Shown here: in pieces, positions 33,311-41,819 of the stretch
Numbering within the stretch: the stretch's first letter is position 1
Layout: the number at the start of each line of letters is the position of its first letter
From: Hyphomicrobiales bacterium
GTDB lineage: Bacteria > Pseudomonadota > Alphaproteobacteria > Rhizobiales > Xanthobacteraceae
Assembly: GCA_003169835.1 (NCBI GenBank)
Contig: PNAI01000050.1
Span: forward strand, 1-64,000
Direction of reading: 5' to 3'
Length of the DNA: 64,000 bases
The notes under the pieces: generated by a model
Databases searched by the model: none
The model's input: only the letters and a program-made list of their open reading frames with translations
Told to the model about the DNA's origin: nothing
Made by a program: the position numbers and the translations under genes

Positions 33311-33690
33311 CAGCGGCCTCTAACGGCCGCTTCGATTTGACACGAGTGCTTCGCGTATCTCGGCAGATTGGACAGTTCGCGCGTATGAGCCTCAATGGAA
33401 CTCGTTCGCGGCGAAACTTGAAACTGCTGCATGTCGTAGGATTGAGTGTAAATAAGTTCGTTGCTGCGATCGTAAAACTGGCAACGAACTTTTTCGACCT
33501 TCCAAAAAAGCTCTCCTGAGTTTCTGAAAAAAAAGATGATGCGACCACTGCCGGCGTCGTTGACCTTCGCGTTTACGCCGACCTGCAATCCGGCCTTGTC
33601 GCAGTGCTCGCAAAGCCGCGGCCTGGATTGGGCGTTCGCACAAACGGCTGAACCTAAAAGCAACGTCAGAATCGAACTGAATATACGCAT
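33310..33690 (-). CDS. secreted cysteine-containing hypothetical protein (islet)
   Basis: About 126 residues from ATG 33690 (GGGGG upstream). The signal peptide is MRIFSSILTLLLGSAVCANAQ, followed by a CEHC motif, then a beta-rich domain with GRIIFFFRNSGELFWKVEKVRCQFYDRSNELIY. It resembles small immunoglobulin-like or FxLYD-type exoproteins, without a firm match. It is coupled to the downstream secreted gene through ATGA. First gene after tRNA-Arg, inside the islet. Confidence 0.7.
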   Translation of the reverse strand: MRIFSSILTLLLGSAVCANAQSRPRLCEHCDKAGLQVGVNAKVNDAGSGRIIFFFRNSGELFWKVEKVRCQFYDRSNELIYTQSYDMQQFQVSPRTSSIEAHTRELSNLPRYAKHSCQIEAAVRGR

Positions 33691-33895
33691 GGCATTACCC
33701 CCAACTGGTATAATCAACCTAGGGTCGCAGAATGCCGCGAACGCGCCGCGCCTGCAATCCCCGCCGCCGCACCTATTCTGGATGGCATTGACCGCCTCAC
33801 GGCTCGCTCCTAAATCTGCGCGCGATCGAGATGCCAACTCCGCAGCCTGTTGCAGTATCAACTTTGTGGTGCGACACCGTTAGTCATTGAAAAAA

Positions 33896-33971
33896 TGGCG
33901 ACCCCGGGTGGACTTGAACCACCGACCTTCAGCTTAGAAGGCTGCTGCTCTATCCGCTGAGCTACGGGGCC
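33896..33971 (-). tRNA. tRNA-Arg (anticodon TCT)
   Basis: Intact cloverleaf: acceptor GGCCCCG/CGGGGTC, anticodon loop CTTCTAA, T-arm GGTGGTTCAAGTCCACC and encoded CCA. Its 3' 48 bases are duplicated at 31963-32010, so it is the integration target of the islet. Confidence 0.95.
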
Positions 33972-34295
33972 GCGAAAGTCCTGCCGAAGGCGCTCATTTA
34001 ACCGGATTGCCGATCCCCGGATAGTGGGCGCCAGCGCTCCGGCGGGCGGTGGAAACGCGACCGGCAGCCGGTATATACGAAAGTTGTTGACGGGCCATTG
34101 GGCGACCGGATCGCGGCCCGGATCAACCATTTAGCCCTTGATACTTGAATCATTTTGCGAGCTTATCGCCGGGCGCCGCGCGCATAAGATCCGTCGACTG
34201 TGCACTGCAGCGGTGGCGCCGTCACGACCTCGACACCTTTTGGCATTCTGCTCGATAGTATCCGCTCGCGTCCCGCCCTGGGAGGAGGATCCACC
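33972..34295. other. 324-bp region upstream of the alpha-2-macroglobulin gene, no gene seen
   Basis: No coding frame with normal character. It must carry the promoter for the A2M-pbpC pair; I see no convincing sigma-70 pair. The 3' end has a strong ribosome-binding sequence GGGAGGAGG at 34281-34289. Confidence 0.5.
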
Positions 34296-37200
34296 ATGTT
34301 CGCTTGCTTGCGCGCCGGCCTCATCGCCGCGCTTGTCGCTATTGCTGTGCCCGCCGCCGCCGAAAAGGCCTTCAACCGAGACGATCTCAACGAGGCCGTG
34401 ATCAAGCTGGAGGCTCAGATCAAGAGCCAGGCCGGCCAGGTCACCAAACAGCTTCCCGACCTGCGCCGCGAGGCCGCCGCCGCGTTCCAGCGCAACGACG
34501 CGCGCACCGGCATGATCCTTCTCAGCCAGATCATTTCGATCGCGCCCAATGACAGCGCGACATGGCTGCAGCTCTCCCGCTCCATCCTGCAGATTCGAAC
34601 CGCCGACGAGCGCGAGCGCATGCGCCTGCTCGAACGCGCTTCCACCGCAGCCTATGCCGCCTATCAGCGCACCACCAATCGCAATGAGGAAGCAGATAGC
34701 CTCGTCGTCCTCGGCCGCGCCTTCGCCGACCGCAAGCAGCATCGCGCAGCCCTCGATTCGCTCCGCGTCGGGCTCGATCTGCGCGAAGTCGCCGAGGTGA
34801 GGGGACTCTACGAGCGGCTGCGCGATGAATTCGGCTTCCGCATGCTCGACTATTCGGTCGATGCGGACGCCGCCTCGCCGCGCGCGTGCTTCCAGTTCTC
34901 TGAGGAGTTGCCGGTCAAGCGCGTCGACTTTTCGCCCTTCATAGCTGTTGCCGGCATCGACAAGCCCGCGCTCTCCGCCGACGACAAGCAGCTTTGCGTC
35001 GAAGGTCTGAAGCATGGCGAGCGCTACAACGTCACGCTGCGCGCCGGTCTGCCCTCGGTGGTGCGCGAGAGTCTGCCGAAGTCTTCGAGCTTCACCATCT
35101 ATGTGCGCGATCGCAAAGCTTCCGTTCGCTTTGCCGCCAAGGCCTATGTGCTTCCGCGCGCCGGCCAGCGCGGCATCCCGCTCATTTCCGTCAACACCAA
35201 GGCGGTATCGATCGAGATTTATCGCATCGGCGACCGCAGCATCACCGACGCGGTGTTCGGCCGCGACTTCCAGCGCAATCTCGCGCGCTATCAGATCGAG
35301 CGCCTCGCCGAAAATCGCGGCGGCAAAGTATGGACCGGCGAACTCGCCGTCGAGCAGACGCTCAATGCCGACGTCACCACCGCGTTCCCGGTCGATCAGG
35401 CGGTCGGAAATCTCGCCCCAGGCGTCTATGTCATGGTGGCGGAAGCCAAAGAGTCCAAGTCGTCGGACAACTATGATGGTCTCGCGACCCAATGGTTCAT
35501 CGTGTCCGATCTCGGTCTCACCTCTTATTTTGGCAATGATGGCATCCACGTCTTCGTGCATTCGCTCGCGAGCGCCGACCCCAAGGGTCAGGTTGAAGTC
35601 CGCCTGCTTTCGCGCGGCAACGAAGTTCTTGCGACCAAGACCACGACTGCAAACGGCCACGCGCAATTCGAAGTTGGTTTAACGCGCGGGGAGGGCGCGC
35701 TCGCACCCGCCATGGTGACCGCCAAAGAACAACGCGGCGGCGACTACGCGTTCTTGAGTTTGAAGACTTCGGCCTTCGATCTGTCCGATCGTGGCGTTGC
35801 CGGCCGTACGGTGCCGGGCGGGCTTGATGCATTTGTCTACACTGAGCGCGGTATCTATCGCTCCGGCGAAACCGTGTACGTGACCGCGCTCCTGCGCGAC
35901 AGCGCGGGTGTTGCGTCTGCCGGTGCGCCGCTCACGCTTGTCGTCGAGCGCCCTGATGGAATTGAATACCGCCGCATAACCGTTGCCGACCAGGGCGTCG
36001 GTGGCCGCTCACTGAGTGTGCCGATCGCCTCGACTGCGTCGACCGGAACCTGGCGCGTGCGCGCCTATACCGATCCCAAGCGTCCGCCGGTGGGCGAGAC
36101 GAGCTTCATGGTCGAGGACTACGTTCCCGACCGGCTCGAATTCGATCTGGCCTCTCCAACCGGTCGTCTCTCGCAGGCAACTCCGGCGGATGTGACGCTC
36201 GATGGCCGTTTCCTCTACGGCGCGCCCGCCGCCGGGCTCGATCTCGAAGGCGAGGTCGTCTACGGGCTCGCCAAGGAACGGCCCGGTCTCGCCGGCTATC
36301 TCTTTGGCATGGTCGACGAGGAAGTCGCCGCCAACCGTCAGCCGCTCACCGATTTGCCGACCACGGACGCGAACGGAAAAGCCCGTTTCAAAGTCAACGC
36401 GCTGAAAGTTCCGGCTTCGACCCGGCCACTGGAAGCACAGATTGTCGTTCGCATGGCCGAGGCTGGCGGCCGCGCCATCGAGCGCAAGCTCGTGCTACCC
36501 GTGGTTCCAGCCGGCAATATGATCGGCGTCAAACCGCTCTTCTCTGGCCGCTCTCTGGCCGACGGTGCTGCCGCGGGTTTCGATGTCCTGCTCGTCGCGC
36601 CGGATGGCAAAACGATTGCGCGCAAGGGCGCGCGCTATGAACTTCTTAAGGTCGAGAGCCGCTATCAATGGTATCGCCGCGACGGCTCCTGGGATTGGGA
36701 ATCGATCAAGATCACGCGCCGCGTCGCCGACGGGAAAATTGACCTCGTCGCCGGCAAACCGGCGCGCATTTCTTTGCCGGTACAATGGGGGCGCTACCGC
36801 CTCGAAGTCTCGACCGGCGAGCCGAACGTCCCGATCACTTCGATTTCCTTCGATGCCGGCTGGTACACCGAAGCGACCGCCGACACGCCTGACATGCTCG
36901 AAGTCGCGCTCGACAAGCCGGAATATAAGCCGGGCGAGCCGATGACGGTCGCGGTGACCGCGCGCACGGCGGGCAAAGTCACGCTCGACGTGATCGGCGA
37001 CAAGCTCGTGACCTCGGTCACCCAGGAGGTGCAGCCAGGCACCGCCCGCATCAAGCTCGAAGTCGGCAAGGACTGGGGCAATGGCGCCTATGTGGTCGCG
37101 ACCTTGCGCCGCCCGCTCGACGCGAAAGCCCAGCGCATGCCGGGCCGCGCCATCGGTCTGCAATGGTTCGCGATCGACCGCAAGGCGCGCACGCTCGCGC

Positions 37201-39506
37201 TCGACATGAAATTGCCGCAGCTCAGCCGTCCGAACACGGCTTTGCGCATACCGATCAAGGTCGAAGGATTGGCAGCGGGCGAGGACGCGCGCATTGTTGT
37301 GGCCGCCGTCGATGTCGGCATCCTCAATCTCACCAATTACAAGCCGCCCGCGCCAGACGAATACTATCTGGGCCAGCGCCGGCTCACCGCTGAAGTCCGC
37401 GATCTCTACGGCCAGCTCATCGACGGCATGCAGGGCACCCGCGGTCAGATCAAGACCGGCGGCGACGGCGCCGCAGCCGAGCTCAGCGGCAGTCCGCCGA
37501 CGCAGGCTCCGCTCGCGCTCTATTCCGGGCTGGTCACCGTAAAGCCCGATGGCACCGCGGAAGTTACGTTCGACATTCCGGCTTTTGCCGGCTCGGTGCG
37601 CGTGATGGCGGTGGCTTGGAGCAAGGACAAGGTCGGCCGTGCCAATGGCGACGTGGTCATTCGTGATCCCGTTGTGTTGACGGCGACCTTGCCGCGTTTC
37701 CTTCTGACCGGTGATCGCGGCACCGTGCACCTCGACTTCGACAACGTCGAAGGCCAGGCCGGCGAATACAAGGTCACGGTCAAGGCCGACGGCGCACTTG
37801 CCGTCGGCGATCGCGCGACGCAAAGCGTGCAACTCGCCGCCAAGAAACGCGAAGCCATCACTCTGCCGCTCACGGCTTCGGGCGCGGGTATTGGAACGGT
37901 GAATGTTCAGATCGCGGGTCCCGGCGGATTTGCGCTTGAACGCAGCTACGCGCTCGCAGTCAAGCCGGCGACGCAAATCCTCACGCGCCGCACCGTCAAG
38001 CCCATTGCCAAGGGTGAGAGCCTCACCTTGTCGAATGATCTGTTCGCGGACCTTGTTCCGGGCACGGGAGCGGTCGCGCTCTCGGTCGGCGTGTCGACCG
38101 CGCTTGATGCCGCAACTTTGCTCAAGTCGCTCGACCGCTATCCGTTCGGCTGCTCCGAGCAGATCACCAGCCGTGCGTTGCCTCTGCTCTACGTCAATGA
38201 ACTCGCGTCGGAAGCTCATTTGGCGCTCGACGGAGCCATCGACCAGCGCATCCGCGACTCCATCGACCGCGTTCTGGCGCGCCAGGCGTCGAACGGATCG
38301 TTCGGCCTGTGGGGTCTGGGCGGCGATGACATATGGCTTGATTCCTATGTCACCGACTTCCTCACGCGCGCCCGCGAACGCGGGTTTACCGTGTCCGATA
38401 CCGCCTTCAAGCTCGCCCTCGACCGTTTGCGTAATTTTGTCGGCAATACGGGAGAGACGAACAAGAACGGCGGTCGCGATCTCGCCTATGCGCTCTATGT
38501 ACTCGCGCGCAATGGCGCGGCTCCGCTCGGCGATCTGCGTTACATTGCCGATTCCAAGCTCAGCGATCTCTCAACCCCGATCGCCAAGGCGCAAATCGCC
38601 GCGGCACTCGGCATGTTGGGTGACCGCGTGCGGGCCGAGCGTGTTTACAACGCCGCCTTTGACTCGCTCGCACGGCCCTCGCAGCCGGAAATGTTGAGCC
38701 GCTCCGACTACGGCTCGACGCTGCGCGATGCCGCCGCGATCGTGACGCTCGCCAGCGAAACCGGCGGGCCGCGGCCTGCCATCACCGGCGCACTCCAGCG
38801 CATCGAACAGGCGCGCTCCTTTATCTCCTACACATCCACGCAAGAGGACGCCTGGATGGTGCTTGCTGCACGTGCCGTGGCGAAGGACGCGAGCAATGTG
38901 ACGCTCGAAGTCGGCGGCGAGGCGCGCAAGGGTTCGCTTTATCGCAATCTGCGCGCAACCGAACTCGCCCAGCCGTTCAAGGTGACGAACACCGGTGCCG
39001 GGCCGCTGCAGGCAGTTGTGTCGGTTACCGGCGCTCCGACCACGCCTGAGCCAGCGGCCGAGAAGGGATTCAAGATCGAGCGGCTCTATTACACGCTCGA
39101 TGGCGATCCCGCCGATCCCGCCAAGGCCAAGCAGAACCAGCGCTTTGCGGTGGTGCTGCGGATCACCGAGCCACAGCCGCAATATGGCCGCCTCATCGTC
39201 GCGGATTTTTTGCCGGCCGGCTTTGAGATCGACAATCCGCGCCTCGTGTCCTCGGGCAACACCGGCACGCTGGCGTGGATCACCAACGCACAGACCCCGA
39301 CTTATTCCGAATTCCGCGATGATCGTTTCAGCGCGGCATTCGAGCGCAAAGCGGGTGATCCGGTGGTGTTCACGGTGGCCTACGTGGTGCGCGCGGTTTC
39401 GCCGGGCCGCTACGTCCTGCCGCAAGCCTATGTCGAGGATATGTACCGCCCCGACCGCTTCGGCCGTACCGATAGCGGCACCATCGAGGTTCAGGCGGCG
39501 AAATGA
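34296..39506 (+). CDS. bacterial alpha-2-macroglobulin family protein (YfhM-like)
   Basis: 1736 residues; periplasmic protease trap. ATG 34296 follows GGGAGGAGG. The signal peptide ends AVPAAAEKAF; unlike E. coli YfhM there is no lipobox Cys, so it should be soluble or held otherwise. An N-terminal helical TPR-like segment (about 25-170) precedes multiple macroglobulin domains, then the thioester motif GCSEQ (C1286, Q1289), which lets the protein bind attacking proteases covalently. The thioester-domain helices and a C-terminal receptor-like domain follow. Its stop overlaps the pbpC start (ATGA), the classic yfhM-pbpC pairing that guards and repairs murein. Confidence 0.93.
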   Translation: MFACLRAGLIAALVAIAVPAAAEKAFNRDDLNEAVIKLEAQIKSQAGQVTKQLPDLRREAAAAFQRNDARTGMILLSQIISIAPNDSATWLQLSRSILQIRTADERERMRLLERASTAAYAAYQRTTNRNEEADSLVVLGRAFADRKQHRAALDSLRVGLDLREVAEVRGLYERLRDEFGFRMLDYSVDADAASPRACFQFSEELPVKRVDFSPFIAVAGIDKPALSADDKQLCVEGLKHGERYNVTLRAGLPSVVRESLPKSSSFTIYVRDRKASVRFAAKAYVLPRAGQRGIPLISVNTKAVSIEIYRIGDRSITDAVFGRDFQRNLARYQIERLAENRGGKVWTGELAVEQTLNADVTTAFPVDQAVGNLAPGVYVMVAEAKESKSSDNYDGLATQWFIVSDLGLTSYFGNDGIHVFVHSLASADPKGQVEVRLLSRGNEVLATKTTTANGHAQFEVGLTRGEGALAPAMVTAKEQRGGDYAFLSLKTSAFDLSDRGVAGRTVPGGLDAFVYTERGIYRSGETVYVTALLRDSAGVASAGAPLTLVVERPDGIEYRRITVADQGVGGRSLSVPIASTASTGTWRVRAYTDPKRPPVGETSFMVEDYVPDRLEFDLASPTGRLSQATPADVTLDGRFLYGAPAAGLDLEGEVVYGLAKERPGLAGYLFGMVDEEVAANRQPLTDLPTTDANGKARFKVNALKVPASTRPLEAQIVVRMAEAGGRAIERKLVLPVVPAGNMIGVKPLFSGRSLADGAAAGFDVLLVAPDGKTIARKGARYELLKVESRYQWYRRDGSWDWESIKITRRVADGKIDLVAGKPARISLPVQWGRYRLEVSTGEPNVPITSISFDAGWYTEATADTPDMLEVALDKPEYKPGEPMTVAVTARTAGKVTLDVIGDKLVTSVTQEVQPGTARIKLEVGKDWGNGAYVVATLRRPLDAKAQRMPGRAIGLQWFAIDRKARTLALDMKLPQLSRPNTALRIPIKVEGLAAGEDARIVVAAVDVGILNLTNYKPPAPDEYYLGQRRLTAEVRDLYGQLIDGMQGTRGQIKTGGDGAAAELSGSPPTQAPLALYSGLVTVKPDGTAEVTFDIPAFAGSVRVMAVAWSKDKVGRANGDVVIRDPVVLTATLPRFLLTGDRGTVHLDFDNVEGQAGEYKVTVKADGALAVGDRATQSVQLAAKKREAITLPLTASGAGIGTVNVQIAGPGGFALERSYALAVKPATQILTRRTVKPIAKGESLTLSNDLFADLVPGTGAVALSVGVSTALDAATLLKSLDRYPFGCSEQITSRALPLLYVNELASEAHLALDGAIDQRIRDSIDRVLARQASNGSFGLWGLGGDDIWLDSYVTDFLTRARERGFTVSDTAFKLALDRLRNFVGNTGETNKNGGRDLAYALYVLARNGAAPLGDLRYIADSKLSDLSTPIAKAQIAAALGMLGDRVRAERVYNAAFDSLARPSQPEMLSRSDYGSTLRDAAAIVTLASETGGPRPAITGALQRIEQARSFISYTSTQEDAWMVLAARAVAKDASNVTLEVGGEARKGSLYRNLRATELAQPFKVTNTGAGPLQAVVSVTGAPTTPEPAAEKGFKIERLYYTLDGDPADPAKAKQNQRFAVVLRITEPQPQYGRLIVADFLPAGFEIDNPRLVSSGNTGTLAWITNAQTPTYSEFRDDRFSAAFERKAGDPVVFTVAYVVRAVSPGRYVLPQAYVEDMYRPDRFGRTDSGTIEVQAAK

Positions 39507-41731
39507 GCAACAAGGCGGCGCCTCCTACTCTTGTTACCTCCCCCCTTGTGGGAGAGGTCGGCCGGCCGCAGGCCGGTCGGGAGGAGGGTGCCTTTTCGGT
39601 ATTTCAGTTTGTGCAGCGACCCCCCTCCCTAACCCTCCCCCACAAGGGGGGAGGGAACATACAGAAATGGCGGCTCGGTTGGTGTGCTGCTCTGACGATT
39701 ATTTGTGTTTCATTGTTTGCTGCAGTGCTCGGGGCTGCGTGGTGGGTTGCCTCGCTCGGTCCGCTCCCGCGCATCGGTGAAATCGAATACTCCACGCTTG
39801 TGCTTGATCGCGAAGGCCGGCTCTTACGCCCTTACGCCACGCCGCAAGGACGCTGGCGGTTGCCGGCCACGCTCGATGGTGTCGATCCGCGCTACGTCTC
39901 GCTTCTGTTGGCATACGAGGATCGACGCTTTCGCTCGCATCCGGGTGTTGATCCACTCGCGCTTGGGCGTGCCGCCTATCAATGGATGCGGCGCGGCCAC
40001 ATCGTGTCGGGCGGTTCCACGCTGAGCATGCAGGTTGCGCGCCTGCTGGAGCCGCGCACCGAGCGCAGCCTGACGGCCAAGCTTCGTCAGATGGTGCGCG
40101 CGATCGAACTCGAATATCGGCTCGGCAAGGACGAAGTGCTCGCACTTTATCTCAGTCTCGCGCCCTACGGCGGCAATCTCGAAGGTGTCCGCGCGGCGTC
40201 TTTGGCTTATTTCGGCAAGGAGCCGCGGCGGCTCTCGCTTGGCGAATCCGCGCTCCTCGTCGCGCTGCCGCAATCGCCGGAAGTGCGACGGCCCGACCGT
40301 TCGATCGCCGCCGCGCGCGCTGCACGCGACCGCGTGCTCGACCGCGTTGCGCTGGCCGGCATCGTTCCGGCCGACGAGATCGCGCGCGCCAAGCACGAGC
40401 CGGTGCCGGCTGGCCGCAAGCCCATGCCGACGCTGGCGCCGCACGCCGCCGATCAAGTGGTTGCCTCGGCGCCCAGCCGCCGCGTGCATCGTCTCACCAT
40501 CGACGCTGCGCTGCAGAAGAATTTGGAGGAGCTGGCACGTGAGCGCGCGCGTGCCTATGGGCCGGAAATTTCCGTAGCCATCGTGACGGTGGACAATGCG
40601 ACCGGCGAGGTACTCGCGCGCGTGGCCTCCGCCGATTATTTCGATGCGCGCCGCTCCGGCCAGGTCGACATGTCGCAAGCGCTGCGCTCGCCCGGCTCGG
40701 CGCTCAAACCTTTCATCTATGGCATCGCCTTTGAGGACGGCCTCGTCCATCCCGAAACGCTGATCGAGGATCGTCCCATGCGCTACGGTGCTTACGCGCC
40801 GGAAAACTTCGATCTTACCTACCAGGGCACGGTGAGCGTGCGCCGCGCGCTGCAAATGTCGCTCAACGTGCCGGCGGTGGCCGTGCTCGAGAAGGTCGGC
40901 GCGAGCCGCTTGAGCGCGCGGCTCTCGCAGGCCGGTGCGCCGCTGGTACTGCCCAAGAACGAAGCGCCCGGCCTCGCCATGGCGCTTGGCGGCGTTGGCG
41001 TGAAGCTCTCGGACCTCACGATGCTTTATTCCGGTCTTGCGCGGCTCGGCACGACGCTGCCGCTGCTCGAGCGACGAGATAATAGTGTGGCGGTGATTCC
41101 CAATCGGCTGATCGAGCCGGTCGCCGCCTGGTATGTCGGCAACGTATTGCTTGGTACTCCGCCGCCGGAGAATGCCGCTGGCGGGCGCATCGCATTCAAG
41201 ACCGGCACATCTTACGGCTATCGCGACGCCTGGGCGGTTGGCTTCGACGGCAAGCGAACCATCGGCGTCTGGATCGGCCGGCCCGACGGCGCTCCGGTCG
41301 CCGGTATGACCGGGCGAAACGCCGCAGCGCCAATCCTGTTCGATGCATTTGCCCGCACCGGCCAAACGCCGGCGGCGCTTCCCCCGCCACCTAAGGGCAT
41401 ATTGCTCGCCGCCAATGCGAAGCTGCCACCGCCGCTGCGGCACTTCCGCTCGGGCGCGCTTCCGAGCGAGACTGAATCTCCACTGCGCATCATGTATCCG
41501 CCCAACGGCGCGCGCATCGAACTCGCCACGGTCGACGGCAAGCCCGACCCGATCGCGCTCAAGGTTGCAGGCGGCGTCGAACCTCTCACCGTGTTGGTCA
41601 ATGGCGTACCGGTGGAGGCACAGGCCGGCAAACGCACGCTGTTCGTCGCGCCCGACGGCCCGGGATTCGTGCGCCTCACGGTGATGGACGCCAAGGGCTC
41701 AACCGAAAGCGTTCTGGTGCGGATACAATAG
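39503..41731 (+). CDS. pbpC: penicillin-binding protein 1C
   Basis: 742 residues, bifunctional peptidoglycan synthase. ATG 39503 overlaps the A2M stop. Residues 12-51 are encoded by a palindromic repeat element (PLVGEVGRPQAGREEG to PSLTLPHKGGG). The membrane segment is about 58-85. The GT51 domain has LLAYEDRRFRSHPGVD and GGSTLSMQVARLLEPR. The transpeptidase has SPGSALKPF (Ser-x-x-Lys), SLN in MSLNVPAV and KTGTSYGYRDAW. A C-terminal BiPBP_C domain (RIMYPPNGARIEL) is typical of PBP1C. A downstream start that skips the element cannot be excluded, but coupling favours 39503. Confidence 0.93.
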   Translation: MSNKAAPPTLVTSPLVGEVGRPQAGREEGAFSVFQFVQRPPSLTLPHKGGGNIQKWRLGWCAALTIICVSLFAAVLGAAWWVASLGPLPRIGEIEYSTLVLDREGRLLRPYATPQGRWRLPATLDGVDPRYVSLLLAYEDRRFRSHPGVDPLALGRAAYQWMRRGHIVSGGSTLSMQVARLLEPRTERSLTAKLRQMVRAIELEYRLGKDEVLALYLSLAPYGGNLEGVRAASLAYFGKEPRRLSLGESALLVALPQSPEVRRPDRSIAAARAARDRVLDRVALAGIVPADEIARAKHEPVPAGRKPMPTLAPHAADQVVASAPSRRVHRLTIDAALQKNLEELARERARAYGPEISVAIVTVDNATGEVLARVASADYFDARRSGQVDMSQALRSPGSALKPFIYGIAFEDGLVHPETLIEDRPMRYGAYAPENFDLTYQGTVSVRRALQMSLNVPAVAVLEKVGASRLSARLSQAGAPLVLPKNEAPGLAMALGGVGVKLSDLTMLYSGLARLGTTLPLLERRDNSVAVIPNRLIEPVAAWYVGNVLLGTPPPENAAGGRIAFKTGTSYGYRDAWAVGFDGKRTIGVWIGRPDGAPVAGMTGRNAAAPILFDAFARTGQTPAALPPPPKGILLAANAKLPPPLRHFRSGALPSETESPLRIMYPPNGARIELATVDGKPDPIALKVAGGVEPLTVLVNGVPVEAQAGKRTLFVAPDGPGFVRLTVMDAKGSTESVLVRIQ
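39537..39654. repeat. palindromic repeat element inserted in frame in pbpC
   Basis: 118 bp with 20-bp terminal inverted repeats (39537-39556 and 39635-39654, one mismatch; CCTCCCCCCTTGTGGG-type). An inner palindrome around GGCCGGCCGCAGGCCGG is followed by further complementary G/C runs. It is translated as the cytoplasmic tail of PbpC. The amino-acid signature PSLTLPHKGGG is the usual translation of this element type in alphaproteobacterial genomes (recalled). Confidence 0.85.
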
Positions 41732-41819
41732 CCGGAACGAAATTAAGGCGCAGCGCCGTGAGTCCTTTCCCATCACAGCGCTTTTCTCTATTGTCCGCAT
41801 GATCTCCGGAACACGGGCA

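Larger units (their letters stand above)
31963..33895. mobile_element. 1.9-kb tRNA-Arg-associated genomic islet, no integrase
   Basis: Bounded by the intact tRNA-Arg(TCT) gene at 33896-33971 and a 48-bp exact copy of its 3' end at 31963-32010. This is the attL/attR layout left by a tyrosine recombinase inserting at a tRNA 3' end; the islet lies on the 3' side of the tRNA as expected. It holds a 62-residue protein, a split gene at an A7 run and two overlapping secreted proteins. Local base composition is less GC-rich than the flanks by eye. No integrase, transposase or replication gene is seen, so it is a remnant or was moved in trans. Confidence 0.75.

Noticed and set aside
34131-35666. 511-codon minus-strand frame over the A2M 5' region
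   Set aside because: Shadow of the alpha-2-macroglobulin gene; the plus strand has the signal peptide, macroglobulin domains and thioester motif. The frames at 36495-38219 and 39824-41443 are rejected for the same reason.
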